A stretch of 28,795 nt of DNA from Nemertoderma westbladi (Eukaryota; Xenacoelomorpha; Nemertodermatida; Nemertodermatidae). Each line of letters starts with the position of its first letter. The first letter of the stretch is position 1. Below the pieces are notes generated by a model. That model worked only from the letters and a program-made list of their open reading frames with translations. It was not told the DNA's origin and ran no database searches. A program made the position numbers and the translations under genes. This document shows positions 10,060 to 20,078 of the stretch, one piece after another. Where the stretch lies: NCBI GenBank assembly GCA_032718475.1, contig JAUCBJ010002222.1:1-28795 (forward strand), written 5' to 3'.

Positions 10060-11250
10060 TCGCAAGTGTAAGGTGTTCGCTTTCAGATATTTCGCCCTCT
10101 AGCAGCAGACTGGAGAACTGCAGCAGCAGCAGATTAATCACCTTCCTCAAAAAGACACAGCATGTAGTAGTAGTGATGTAGTAGGTCAGTAGGTACTTAT
10201 ATTCCAAGACTCAGCTTAAACAGATTAAGATGAAGAAAATGGAGACATGGGTAAGCGGAAGATCACTTTCATACATTTTGCCCTCTAGGAGCAGACTGGA
10301 GAACAGAACTGCAGACCAATTTCCGACCCCACCAAGACTGCAAGACACACTACTGACGCAGGATGCATTCTAAAGAGAGCACATATATACTGATACATAC
10401 AGACAGACAGACAACATATTTGACAAGTTTCAGCTAGGACGGATCATAAATAATGGAATGAGTCAAGGATGTCACTTTCAGACATTTTTGCCCTCTAGCG
10501 GCAGACTGGAGAACAGATGACCGACAACCTTCTTCCCAAAGTTTCAACATGTGGTATAGTAGGGCCTATCAAATAGCCTAAGGCAGTAAGGTAATCGAAT
10601 TAGAATCACGGAAATGGGAGAAGGTTTTCACTTTCAGACATTTCGCCCTCTAGGAGCAGACTGGAGAACTGCAGATGAATCACCTTCCTCAAAAAGACAC
10701 ATCATGTAGTCGTGATCTGGTACTATATTCCAAGACTCAACTTAAACAGATTAAGGTCAAGTAAATGGCAGAATGGGTACAGGGGAAGTGGAAGGATCAC
10801 TTGTATACATTTTGCCCTCTAGTCAGCTAGTGGTAGACTGAAGAAATGCAGACCACTTACCGACCCCTCCAAGACACAGCAGCAGCAGCACATTGATGCA
10901 GGATGTATTCTGGCTGAGCACATACTGGCATAAAGACAGACAAACATACAACATATTTTTGACAAGTTTCAGCTTGAACGGATCATAAATATCGGAATGA
11001 GCCAAGGATTTCACTTTCAGATATTCGGCCCTCTAGCGGCAGACTAAAGAACTGCATGCAGATTAGCCCCCTTTGAATGACACATGACAGCTATGAGCTA
11101 ATGGTCGGTCTAATACAAGTATGACAAGTTTCAGCATTGTCTTTTGGTCGGATTAAATGCAGAGAGATCTGGAGATGGCAGATGGGATGACATTTATTAA
11201 TGTTTGACATGTAGCCCTCTAGCGGGAGACTGTTGTACTGATGGTGTCGA
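10060..11250. repeat. Higher-order tandem array of about 180-bp monomers
   Basis: Seven monomers share a core GCCCTCTAG followed by a GGCAGACTGGAGAAC-like sequence. Cores start at 10094, 10280, 10490, 10645, 10814, 11028 and 11214. Monomers 1 and 4 share CACCTTCCTCAAAAAGACAC. Monomers 2 and 5 share CATACATTTTGCCCTCTAG and a GCAGACCA-led block. Monomers 3 and 6 share GACAAGTTTCAGCT and GGATCATAAAT. A three-monomer unit of 534-551 bp is therefore repeated twice, followed by a seventh monomer. Monomer 5 has an 8-base insertion or duplication right after the core. Confidence 0.85.
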
Positions 11251-11372
11251 ACAGTCTCTAAAATCCCAACTTTTGGTCTTATTGATGCATTGTACAATTT
11301 CTCAACAAAGTTTGTGTCAATTACAATGGGCTACTACTGTTCGTTTTATGTTATGTCCCAAATTCCCCCAAC

Positions 11373-11409
11373 TGTCCCAAATTACCCCATGCTGGGGTAA
11401 TTTGGGACA
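11373..11409. repeat. Perfect 17-bp-arm hairpin made of the transposon end motif
   Basis: TGTCCCAAATTACCCCA (11373-11389) is followed after a 3-base loop by its exact reverse complement (11393-11409). Each arm is the same motif found at the transposon ends. An inverted variant copy lies just inward at about 11353-11369. Confidence 0.85.
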
Positions 11410-11563
11410 CTGATGAATATTAATTAAAAAAGGGTAATTAATTATTTGAAAATAAAAATTAAGTAATTAGTTTGATAGAATGGGTACATGGTGCATACTT
11501 GATAAGGTCGGATTATCAAAAAAATGTTTTTAAGATTCTGAAAAAAGCTTTAAAGGACGATTT

Positions 11564-11590
11564 TGTCCCAAATTACCCCAGTTTACCCTA
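11564..11590 (-). repeat. Terminal inverted repeat, right, of the TA-target transposon
   Basis: Exact reverse complement of 9863-9889, including the terminal TA that probably represents the duplicated target. Confidence 0.85.
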
Positions 11591-12284
11591 CCAGTATATT
11601 GATATATAGTAGGCCTAGGCCTAAAGCAGTAAAGTACCAATACTAATAACTAAAATAGTACCGGTAGGCCCAAGGTACAAAGTTACCGGTACCGGTATGA
11701 TCTGATATATATATATAGTATGCAGGCAGGCCTAATTAGAAGTACAGAACTACAGAAGTAATCAAATGGAAGCTTAATTTAATATTATAATACCGGTAGT
11801 TTATTACTAGGCTCACAGATTTCAAATACCAGTAGCGCCACCAGCACAATTCTGCAATTTGCCGCCTGTTACAGTCGTACAGTGTTATACGTACCGGTAA
11901 TATATTTAACTTTGAATTATTACCGGTATAAATAAATAAATTTTGTCACCCGATCAGAACTGACTCGGCAAAATGATTTAATAAATAGAACCCCACACAC
12001 ACTCCAGATAAACACATAAAATGTACCGGTATCGGTCTGCTGGTATGGTACAGAAACTGGAGAGCAAAAGCTGAAAGTGGGTCGCCCAACGCTGCAACGT
12101 ATGTCAGTATGGCGTATGGCTAACTAGCACCATGTAGGCCTACAGCAGTAGGTATCCGGTACGGTACCATATGTAACCTAGTGTCAGTATCAGTACACAC
12201 ACACAGACACACGCAGGGCAGTTCTTTATTTATGGCAGGCTATAGAAGAACAAAAGAACTGCTAAATCAGAACTCCTTTGTTAA
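11591..12284 (-). other. BEL leader, LTR-proximal part
   Basis: Non-coding leader between the 5' LTR and the inserted transposon. It is dense in the palindromic octamer TACCGGTA (seven copies between 11650 and 12030). A tRNA primer site should adjoin the LTR, but the sequence next to it on the minus strand (TTAACAAAGGAGTTC) lacks the usual TGG start, so I do not assign a primer tRNA. Confidence 0.6.
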
Positions 12285-13047
12285 TATAAGAATGGCCACC
12301 TGGGTTTGATCCGCAGGAAACACAAACTCGGGGGAGAGACGAAAGACTCTCTCTTTAAATCGGGATTTGGCTAACCCAAAATGGAAGGTTCCGTTAAACT
12401 CACGGGTTCTGGCTGTCTGATTTGGAACTTACCTCTTACCTGAAGAAAAAATGTCTGTATCTACTAATTCCGAAAGTATGGTCGGTAACTGTTCAGACAC
12501 AAGAGCTGAGGATACAAATAAACAACAGAAAAAGGTGTCTGGCTTCCGCTAACTCGTAGAGAGAACGGGGACAGAGCAAAAATGCACCTCAAAACCGAGA
12601 CTGTAACCAGGTAACCGAGCACTTCAATAAACACTCCGTCAACGTCGTCACGTTATTGGCTAATTGGCGGAAGGGGAAAAACGTAAATAACAAACCAAAG
12701 ATCAATGATAAGCTAGGCTTTATTCACTATTCAGTCAGTCAGTTATTATCAGATTATCAACGATAAGACTGCAATTTACAGAGTGCTTTAACGAAGGCCA
12801 AGCCTTGCACTGCAATTTACCCGTGAACACGTTAACAAAGGACTAGTTCCTCCCGACATCAATAACAACAATATTCCAAAATACTGAAACACCGGTAGTG
12901 TACTACCTACCACAGTATTGCTGTACTGAACAAACAAAGTCAGATAGTGCTTTAACGAAGGCCAAGCCTTACACTGCAATACCGGTATCGGACATTTTGT
13001 CATCTAAGATACAGTAGAAAGTGGACGGATAGGCAGATATTTTCATA
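12285..13047 (-). repeat. 5' LTR of the BEL/Pao element
   Basis: This 763-bp copy nearly matches 325-1086. As the upstream LTR of a minus-strand element it would hold the promoter. It carries the same 35-bp direct repeats (12782-12816, 12946-12980) and the AATAAA candidate (12719-12724). Its outer end abuts GTAAT at 13048. Confidence 0.92.
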
Positions 13048-13052
13048 GTAAT
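13048..13052. repeat. Target site duplication GTAAT, right copy
   Basis: Exact copy of 320-324 immediately outside the 5' LTR. Confidence 0.9.
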
Positions 13053-13717
13053 GTTCTTCGATAAGATAACAGTCTCGGAAATAAGCACTTTTTTGTCACT
13101 AATTTTAGTTTACTAAAATTCCATTATGCTGTCCGATTTTAGTTTTTGCAGGAATTACACCTAAAATGCCATCGAATGCAAAATTCAATACACGAGGGCA
13201 GTACATCTGAATTTCGGTTAAATTAAATTACAGTAGAAGTTATTTCTGACACGTTTTTTTTTATCAACAACTATTTTATCTACAACTAATTTATCCTTTT
13301 TTTTTTTTCTATTAGGGCCTATATTATTATAAAACTCGTTTCCGGTAACAAAAAATTAATTTCGAACTACCATATCTCCACGCCATACATTAACTATGAA
13401 CAGTATTTCCAGTATGTCACCACGTCATTTTTTGGTTGTTCCAGAAAGTTTAAGAGCATAACTACAAATAATTCCCCACAAATAAATAAAATTAAATTCT
13501 CCATTGTTCATAATTACTGTAGCTCTTTAAAGCTTTACTGCCCATGTTTTATTATTTTCCTGTCATCAGGTCTCTAACTAATAACACAGCACCTGTCGGT
13601 CGACAGGAGTATTTTTTCACAGGAATGACTCGCTGAAAAAAATGGCCCGTATTATCGGCTGGCCGTAAGGCCCGTGCCTTATGTGCCTTAAGGTAAATCC
13701 GGCACTGCAATTTGTAA
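13053..13717. other. Spacer with AT-rich tracts and no gene
   Basis: Between the BEL element and the first LINE. It contains an ATTTTAGT..ACTAAAAT palindrome near 13102, poly-T runs near 13254 and 13298, and a putative transposon end at 13660-13707. No coding frame is supported; the minus-strand frame at 13617-13829 is a shadow of the LINE. Confidence 0.55.
13660..13707 (-). mobile_element. Possible hAT-type transposon end (solo)
   Basis: On the minus strand the sequence starts CAGTGCCGGATTTACC at 13707 and continues with GGCAC/GTGCC motifs. From memory this resembles a hAT-type terminal inverted repeat of the CAGTGCCGG class. No partner end is visible to the left, so it would be a relic. 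The resemblance is unverified. Confidence 0.3.
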
Positions 13718-15124
13718 ATGTCAATTCAAAATGAAATGAAAACAAATAAGTTGGTGCCAGTTCCCAAGAAGGGGGTTGAAGTGTTAGGGTTCCCCCTAAC
13801 ACTCTATGGTTCTTTTCGGGGAAACTCATTGATCTCGATTGCTGCTAAGCTATACAATAGGATTCTATTAAATCGCATCAGGGATCCCATTGAGAGACTG
13901 CTCCGTGGAAATCAGAATGGGTTCCGTAAAGGTCGTGGGACCATGGAGCCCATTTTGGCACTTAGAAGGATAATTGAAGAATTATATCAAAAAAGAAAGA
14001 CAGGCATCTATCTGGCTGTTATCTTTGTTGACTTCTTCAAGGCTTTTGATTCAGTCTCTCGCTCACGTATGTTCAGCATACTTTCATTATATGGGATTCC
14101 TGATGAAATCATTGCAGCAATTAGATCAGTATACGATGGTTCGACAACATTTGTGTCTGCTGTTGACGGTAACACAGAACCATTTGAAGTGTTATGGGGC
14201 GTCCTCCAAGGAGAAACACTTGCACCATTCATGTTCATTATTATGGTTGACTATGTTCTACGCATGTCCTTAGATCATCATAATGATGATGGGGTGATGA
14301 TAACTCCACCTACTGGCTCCAGAAGTCGAGGAAATCCTGCCAAGTACCTAACTGATCTAGACTTTGCTGATGACTTAGGAGTACTCTCAGAATCATTAGA
14401 GGGAGCCCAACGGCTCCTCAGCTCATTAGAACATGCTGCTTCTAGTGTTGGTCTTTTTATTAACTACAGAAAGACCAAAATTCTGACAGTTAACTTTGAA
14501 AGTCCTCAGCAAGTCTCTGATCGGATAATCATAAGCTCAAAGGATGGTATGCTTGAGCATGTGGACGACTTCTGTTACCTGGGATCATGGTTCCGGAAGT
14601 CAGGTGAGGACCTTCGAATACGTAAGGGAAAGGCATGGGCAGCCTTGAATAGGCTTTCCAGGATTTGGAAGTCACCGAGAATTAATCGGAAACTTAAGGT
14701 CCGATTATTTAGGCTCCTCTACGGGAGTCCATGCTGGGCTCTAACTGCTGAGGACACCAAATCTCTGGATGGCACATTCACTAGAATGCTACGGCGGGTT
14801 CATTGTGTCAAGTACAATGCACACATCTCCAACCAGACACTATATAACATTGGAGGTGTCTCATTGGTTCCCCCAAGCTTGACACTAGAACAAAATCGCC
14901 TCCGCTTTGCGGGACATTGCTTTCGCCGTGAGGACCAGCCAGTGCATAATCTTGTACTTTGGCAGCCCCATGGAGTGAATAAGCATGGTGGACAGCCCAT
15001 GACTTTCTTGAGACGCATCTTAATGGACACTGGCCTTAAAGATGCGGATGATCTAGCAAATGTCATGGGTGATAGGGAGTTGTGGCGGTGCAATTTTGTT
15101 GACAAGCCGGCACAGCATTCTTAA
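13718..15124 (+). pseudogene. Non-LTR retrotransposon reverse transcriptase, 5'-truncated (LINE family A)
   Basis: An open frame of 468 codons. The ATG is incidental: recognisable RT begins near residue 14 (PVPKKG) and lacks the endonuclease and early RT. Motifs in order: FRGNSLISIAAK (33-44), NQNGFRKGRGT (65-75), IFVDFFKAFDSV with Asp105, GVLQGETLAPF (161-171), LDFADD (214-219, catalytic pair present), FINYRKTKILTVN, then WFRKSGEDLRIRKGKAWAAL and a C-terminal region ending RELWRCNF. The pattern resembles RTE-like LINEs, but the clade is tentative. A 6-codon in-frame deletion follows residue 332 (near 14711) compared with the related copy at 21637-22168. The frame is otherwise uninterrupted, so the copy is fairly young. 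It is probably dead on arrival through 5' truncation. Confidence 0.85.
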
Positions 15125-15171
15125 AAATGCAGCTGCAATGCAGCATGCCGATCGTAGTAGTAGTAGCAATT
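15125..15171 (+). other. LINE 3' tail with TAG repeats
   Basis: After the stop codon there is a short 3' untranslated stretch rich in TGCAGC motifs that ends GCCGATCG followed by a TAG triplet run (about 15155-15166). RTE-type LINEs often end in short tandem repeats rather than poly(A), so this is probably the 3' end. Confidence 0.55.
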
Positions 15172-16410
15172 TGTCACAAATTTATCCCTCCCCCCCCCCC
15201 GCCCCCATGTTCCAAATATCATCTGCACTTGGGCCCTGGGGGTCAACCACTTGGAGCCTTGGGGTTCCAACAACGAGGATCTGAGGAAATCATAGGGTGG
15301 AGACCGTTAGATAGATATTGAGCTACTATCCACCGACTGTATCAACTAGCCGTTGTAACAGACTCCACATTATTAAGACCGCGGATTGAACTACGCAATT
15401 AAACCCAACACATAACTTCCTACACCAGTGAAACAGTCAAGGATGTAATGCAATGATGCTGCGACAGTGACGTATAAACGGCAGCGACGTGGAGCTGTAA
15501 ATGGCGCACACAGAATTATATCGCCACGTTGCAGCCATAATGTAACCGCTCGCTCTATTGGAGCTACAGTATTGTTTGCTGCTTTCAGCTCAATATCCCA
15601 CGTGTCTTTGTTTTATGGAAAACACAAATGCCGGCCGATACAGCTGGTTTTTGTCGGCTACCCTCCCCCCCCCCCCTCCCTCATAGTATTACAGTGAGAA
15701 CAGCTGGACTCCACTAGCCTGGCTGTGATTGTATTAAATACCATTTATTTTGTGCAGTAAATGAATGTAATGCTCTGGATGTAATATATATTATTATTAG
15801 TTCTTCTAATAATTCCTAATAATTATAATAAGTTCTAGTAATAATTATTATTAATTGTTCTAATTTATTGCTCTAAGGATGTACTGATATATTTGTATGC
15901 CTATACAACTTGAATGAATGAAGAAATTTTACAATAATGTATAGAGCCTAATACTTAAATAAATATAACACAATGAAAAATCATTGATAAATAATAATAT
16001 GTTTTTAACCCTTTCCACCCTACCGTATACATTTGTATACATTACTTTATGATTTGCTATAACAACATCAATTATTCTTCGAATCTTCTAATTTTACTTT
16101 GATTAATATCTTTTTAGACAGTTTTGAAGCCCCTATGTAAGATACTTTGCTTAGGAAAGGCGCCACTTAACCAGAGCAGGCCTTGACACAAAGTACAAAT
16201 TACAGAACTATGACATATTGATATAAGGGAAAAAATTATTATTTACATATAAATTGAATGTCCAATCACATGTTTTTCAAACAGGTTCTCTGGGGCGCTG
16301 AATCCATTGGAAAGTATTTAAAAATTGTGTGATTACTATAAGTGGCAGCTATAGTCCTCTATGTAGGAAAAAAATGAAAAAAAACAAGTAAACCAGCACT
16401 TATAAGTTTT
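15172..16410. other. Gene-free stretch with poly-C tracts
   Basis: No coding frame is supported. Two C-rich tracts occur (about 15186-15206 and 15662-15681). An AT-rich block of TAATAATT repeats spans about 15785-15860. Open frames here run through the low-complexity tracts and look spurious. Confidence 0.55.
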
Positions 16411-16960
16411 AACACAAATTTTGGTGCAGTACCAAATTTCGTACTCATCACCAAAAAGTACAAGTTTGAGATGTCCAGCGCTGTTTTTATTGATTCCATC
16501 GGATTTATGACTCTCGAAAACAAGATGAAACAAGATGAAACTATCTATTGATAAAATTGCTTATTTTCAAAAATTTGGTGCTGGCACAACAATTTTCACC
16601 AACCCGCAATACATGCTTGAAAACTCTTATGCAGTTTTTTCTTATTCCATTGAATTTAGAACCCTCACAAACCTGTGTGACACAATGTGACACAATCAAA
16701 TGATATATTTGATGAAGCCACTTCCGAAAAATACAAGTTTGAGATATCTAGTTAGAGAATTATTTATTCCATTGAATTCAGAACCGCTATAAACCTCTAA
16801 AACGCGAGAAATAAGTTGTAACAAGCAATTGAACTATTGAATGGATTTTCAAAATTTCGTGCTGGCACCAAAATTTGCCACCCTCCGAAAAAACGCAACT
16901 TTGAAAATTCAAGCTCATTTTATATGAATTCCATCTAATGTAATTTTCAATAAACGTCTA
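16411..16960. repeat. Degenerate tandem array, period about 140-150 bp
   Basis: Four diverged units share the order: a TTTGGTGC-TGGCACCA-like palindrome, then CACC...CCGAAAAA, then ACAAGTTTGA, then TTATTCCATTGAATTTAGAACC and ATAAACCT. Unit starts lie at about 16417, 16570, 16700 and 16850. The third unit lacks most of the palindrome. Alignment was by eye, so the period is approximate. Confidence 0.6.
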
Positions 16961-17692
16961 AAAAATGCCAAAAGTACGGTTAAAAAATGGTGCGATAACT
17001 CGAAAACTTACCAATATCTTTAAAAACAGTTTTTACTATTTCAGGAAGATTTTAGTAAAAGCCATAAAATTTCAGATAAAAACAACTATATACTACGTCA
17101 CGAGCCGACTTAGTGACATGTTATATTGTACACAGTCTGGCATTCCGTAAATAATATATTATTTTTAATTTTTAAAAATTTAATTCTTATTATTATAATA
17201 TTATAATATTATTTTTTATTTTTAACTTTTTTATTTTTTTTTCTAATTAGTTAGTATAATTTTGTTTCTAATTAGTAGTAAATTCTAATTTAGTACAGAA
17301 ATGCATTTGAAATATTTTTTTTTTGGTATCGAACGTAATTCAGGGTGGAAAGGGACTAATAACGTTACTAGTGTAGACCTACTGTATAACTATAGATAAA
17401 CTTTCTATATAATTTTCACAGTACAGTATTTTCGAAATTATATGTGATATTGTTTTATTTCACATCAACTTCTCAAGCAATCTTCTTCTTATTGGCCTCG
17501 TCTCATTAATATTCAAAGTAAATCACAAAGAATTTACTATGTAGCGGTCCACCTAAAAATATAAATATTGTGGTTATATTTAATTGTATTTAATGTGTTT
17601 TACGTTGGCCTACTATTACATTTGTGTACTGGTACAACCTATAAACAGCTACTCTAATATTTTTCTACAGTAAAGAGATTGAACATGAACAT
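16961..17692. other. AT-rich spacer, no gene
   Basis: A very AT-rich block lies at about 17150-17345, dominated by A/T runs and ATTATAATATTAT motifs. The rest is unremarkable single-copy-looking sequence up to the foldback element. Confidence 0.55.
17685..17692. repeat. Target site duplication ATGAACAT, left copy
   Basis: Eight bases directly outside the left inverted arm, repeated exactly at 20509-20516. Confidence 0.88.
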
Positions 17693-18122
17693 TAGGGTGT
17701 TACAAAAATCACTTTTTTGCCCCAATTGCTTGGAAACTTCGACATGTTTTGCCATTTTAATGTAGAAGTACAATGCAAAAAACCGCTTTGAAAAATATTT
17801 AGTGGAAGAAGTGTCACACGAGTCACAAAATCTGAGAAATTTAACAAAATATAGCAGTTTTAATTTACCGATAAATCTAGCGATAGATGATTGCAATGAT
17901 CTGAAACTCATGTTATGTAATGCATTTATGATGGGCTTTCCAATAACGTTTTTGGCATTGTGAAATTGACAAGATCAGATGTGTCACATTGAGTTTGAAA
18001 AATTGAATTTTTTTAAAAAATCTAAGAAATTTAACAAAATATAGCAGTTTTAATTTACTGCTAAATCTAGCGATAGATGATTGCAATGATCTGAAACTCA
18101 TGTTATGTAATGCATTTATCAT
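17693..18122 (+). repeat. Left inverted arm of the foldback element
   Basis: It pairs with 20079-20508. It contains most of two copies of a 190-bp subrepeat (TCTGAGAAATTT at 17831, TCTAAGAAATTT at 18021; GGGCTTTCCAATAACG at 17933). Similarity to the right arm ends after ATTTATCAT at 18122. The left side continues into another partial subrepeat to about 18195. Confidence 0.88.
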
Positions 18123-18189
18123 GGGCTTTCCAATAACGTTTTTGGCAATGTGAAATTGACAAGATCAGATGTGTCACATTGAGTTTGAA

Positions 18190-19690
18190 AACTTAACTAA
18201 TTCTATATGGGAATGTGCTGGTCCCCCCTGAGTTAGTTCAACTATTACTGACGTGGCCATCTTTACATTGCCGCGATACACAGTAACTAACCTGTCATAA
18301 GCCCCCTCAGAGGCATTGTCATCACCTATAAACGTACTTACCAATTCCTTCAGTTGACCTCTCAACTGTTGGTATAAGTAGTTGAATTTCTCAGTCGGTG
18401 AGAAATCCTGTTGAGCGACATTAGTCTTGATATAGTTGATGAAGGTTCTCCAATGTTTAGATAAACCAGTGAAGTGCGGAGGATGTAATGGTGGAAGACT
18501 GTGTCTCGGACTGAACTTAGAAAACTCCACTGTGATTGAGTTGACCATAGTATTGTCTTCCCTTCCTACCCGTTGATGGACATAAGTTGGAATCGGTTCC
18601 AACTGATGAGTAGGATAACTTACCTGTGGACGAGTACGCGAATTCGTCCTGTGATAGGCTACCTTCTCACTGACTGGTGATCTATAGTCAGTCTCAAACT
18701 CTGAGTCTGCCTGAATATTTATAACTGGGCATTCTTGCCATTGTGGTGGTTTAAACTTGGGATGGTCTTCAGGACATTGGTACTGTTGTTCCTGTACTCT
18801 AAGCTTTTCATTCTCATGTTGAGCTCGTTCTACATTGTCATTGACCTCAGGGATATTACACCTAACATGGTCGAACTCCTTATCCACCTGCACTTTGACC
18901 ATGACGTACTGAATTCTTTGCTGCACTTCTTGCACAACACCACATAGTGACAGTTTGAACTTGTTCCTGCACCTGTTGGACGGACTTGTGACTGAATATG
19001 TTGGACTTTACCTTTTTCTATGGATGACTTCATCCCACACATCCTTATTACCTTCCCTAATTGCTAAATTTAATTGATACATATGGATGTTGGGCTTACC
19101 TGGAGTAGGACTTGGATTAAACCGCTCACTGTCTCGAGCTCCATCCCACTCGGCTTGATCGCCTTCGTTAGTCACAAATCTTTATCGAGACTCTACTTGA
19201 GGTCGTATGGGATTCAAGACAAAGGGTGTTACCTGAAGTGTGGTTGGTTCTACTTGGTGTCTAGGTTCGGGCTCATGGCAACCTCCGGGGTGACTTACCT
19301 GGTTTCCAGGAGTCCCTGCATCAACTGGGTCCACCCAATCCTTGGCAACCAGTCTATAGATTTATTGCGCATAATGTTGATGTGCTTCTATGGTGTCGGC
19401 TCCATGTATCTCGTTGAAACGCACAATCGATGGTTCAGGCTGCTGATTAGTGACTCAGCGCCGTCATTGTTTAGCAGGGATTGAGCCTGCTCGAGTTCTT
19501 GAGCAGTCCGTTGCTGTCGATCCTCCAATTCATAGGCCTTCTGTTGCGATTTGGCCGCAGCCAACTGTCTTTGTTGTTCTAGAATTTATGCCTCCTTGTG
19601 TTGTTCCATCTCGAGTTTCTTCCTGGTGATGTCGCGTTGATGAGGCAAATGTTTGTTCTCTTCATTGACTGCTCACATTGAGTCGGGCTT
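18190..19690 (-). pseudogene. gag: Decayed BEL/Pao-type gag carried inside the foldback element
   Basis: The minus strand from about 19690 encodes a Gln/Glu/Lys-rich coiled-coil region (about 19490-19690, for example RTAQELEQAQSL) with a stop codon inside. A middle region follows with several breaks (about 18940-19480). An open frame of 253 codons (18174-18935) then carries a DUF1759-like Gag core (LPPLHPPHFTGLSKHWRTF, EKFNYLYQQLRGQ, YDRLVTVYRGN). The order matches the Gag of the BEL element at 5795-9772 (coiled coil then DUF1759), but the sequence is clearly a different, older lineage. The last codons run into the partial arm subrepeat at 18174-18195, so the present end is not the natural one. 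No zinc knuckle, protease or pol follows. Confidence 0.75.
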
Positions 19691-20078
19691 ACCGACTGCC
19701 TTCCAGCCTACCGATTTTAGCAGTCTTCCGACATTGGCAGTTTTCCATCCAAAAATTGGTAGTAGGCCTACCGGATCGGTTTAACTGTACGAATTTAACA
19801 AAATCACCTATTATTAAATTTGTAATTTTAAAATATATGTAATTGTGGAAATGCTGCAATTTAATATTATTGTACTGTTGTTGTTGTAGTAACACACCTT
19901 ACTGCCCTACTTCAGTACTATGTTGCATGGCCTTTATGAATGAAGCAAAACAAAAGGGTCATGGAGTAACTTAGTAGTAGATGAAGTAGTAGTGTAGAAG
20001 TACATACAGTAGTACTGGTAAGGAGAGGAACACACTCAGTTTTCATACATTTTGATCTTCAATTTTGAAATTGTAGAA
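19691..20078. other. Foldback interior without recognised gene
   Basis: Right-hand interior of the foldback element. It has TAGTAG/GTAGTA triplet patches near 19970-20010 and no supported coding frame. Confidence 0.5.

Larger units (their letters stand above)
9863..11590. mobile_element. Non-autonomous DNA transposon in the BEL leader (TA target)
   Basis: A 27-bp perfect inverted repeat including the flanking TA joins 9863-9889 to 11564-11590. Each end reads TA then GGGTAAACTGGGGTAATT. If TA is the target duplication, the element is 9865-11588 (1724 bp). TA targets suggest a Tc1/mariner-like or related mobilising enzyme, but the termini do not match a family I can name. No transposase frame is present. 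Copies of TGGGGTAATTTGGGACA lie at both ends: 9873-9889, 9910-9926, 11373-11389, 11393-11409 and 11564-11580, with variants near 9891 and 11353. The interior is a higher-order tandem array. Its position between the BEL 5' LTR and gag shows it entered the retrotransposon or an ancestor of it. Confidence 0.82.
325..13047 (-). mobile_element. BEL/Pao LTR retrotransposon, full length but coding-defective
   Basis: A 12.7 kb element read on the minus strand: 5' LTR (12285-13047), long leader, gag-protease-RT-RNase H-integrase (9772 to 2578), 1.5 kb without recognised genes, 3' LTR (325-1086). The domain order, the protease-RT-RNase H-integrase arrangement, the DUF1759-like Gag and the DUF5641-like integrase tail place it in BEL/Pao rather than Ty3 or Copia. 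LTRs are about 99.5% identical and the target duplication is perfect, so insertion is recent. Pol has an in-frame TGA (5795-5797), a frameshift near 5604 and an integrase-core deletion near 3253. The leader holds a separate DNA transposon (9865-11588), which accounts for much of the unusual length. No envelope gene was recognised. Confidence 0.93.

Noticed and set aside
10060-11250. CRISPR-like array
   Set aside because: Repeats are long, diverged, whole-monomer tandem repeats without unique spacers, in an animal-type genome.
12255-12284. tRNA primer binding site next to the 5' LTR
   Set aside because: The sequence adjoining the LTR lacks the TGG start expected of a tRNA 3' end complement; no tRNA can be named from memory with confidence.
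15186-15206. Poly-C tracts as functional elements (also 15662-15681)
   Set aside because: Simple low-complexity runs with no paired structure nearby, probably slippage products.
17654-18122. Two minus-strand open frames with matching proteins on the plus strand at 20052-20520
   Set aside because: They are mirror translations of the inverted arms, and the similarity is explained by the repeat.
19074-19484. 136-codon plus-strand open frame
   Set aside because: Antisense shadow of the decayed gag, with no recognisable motifs.
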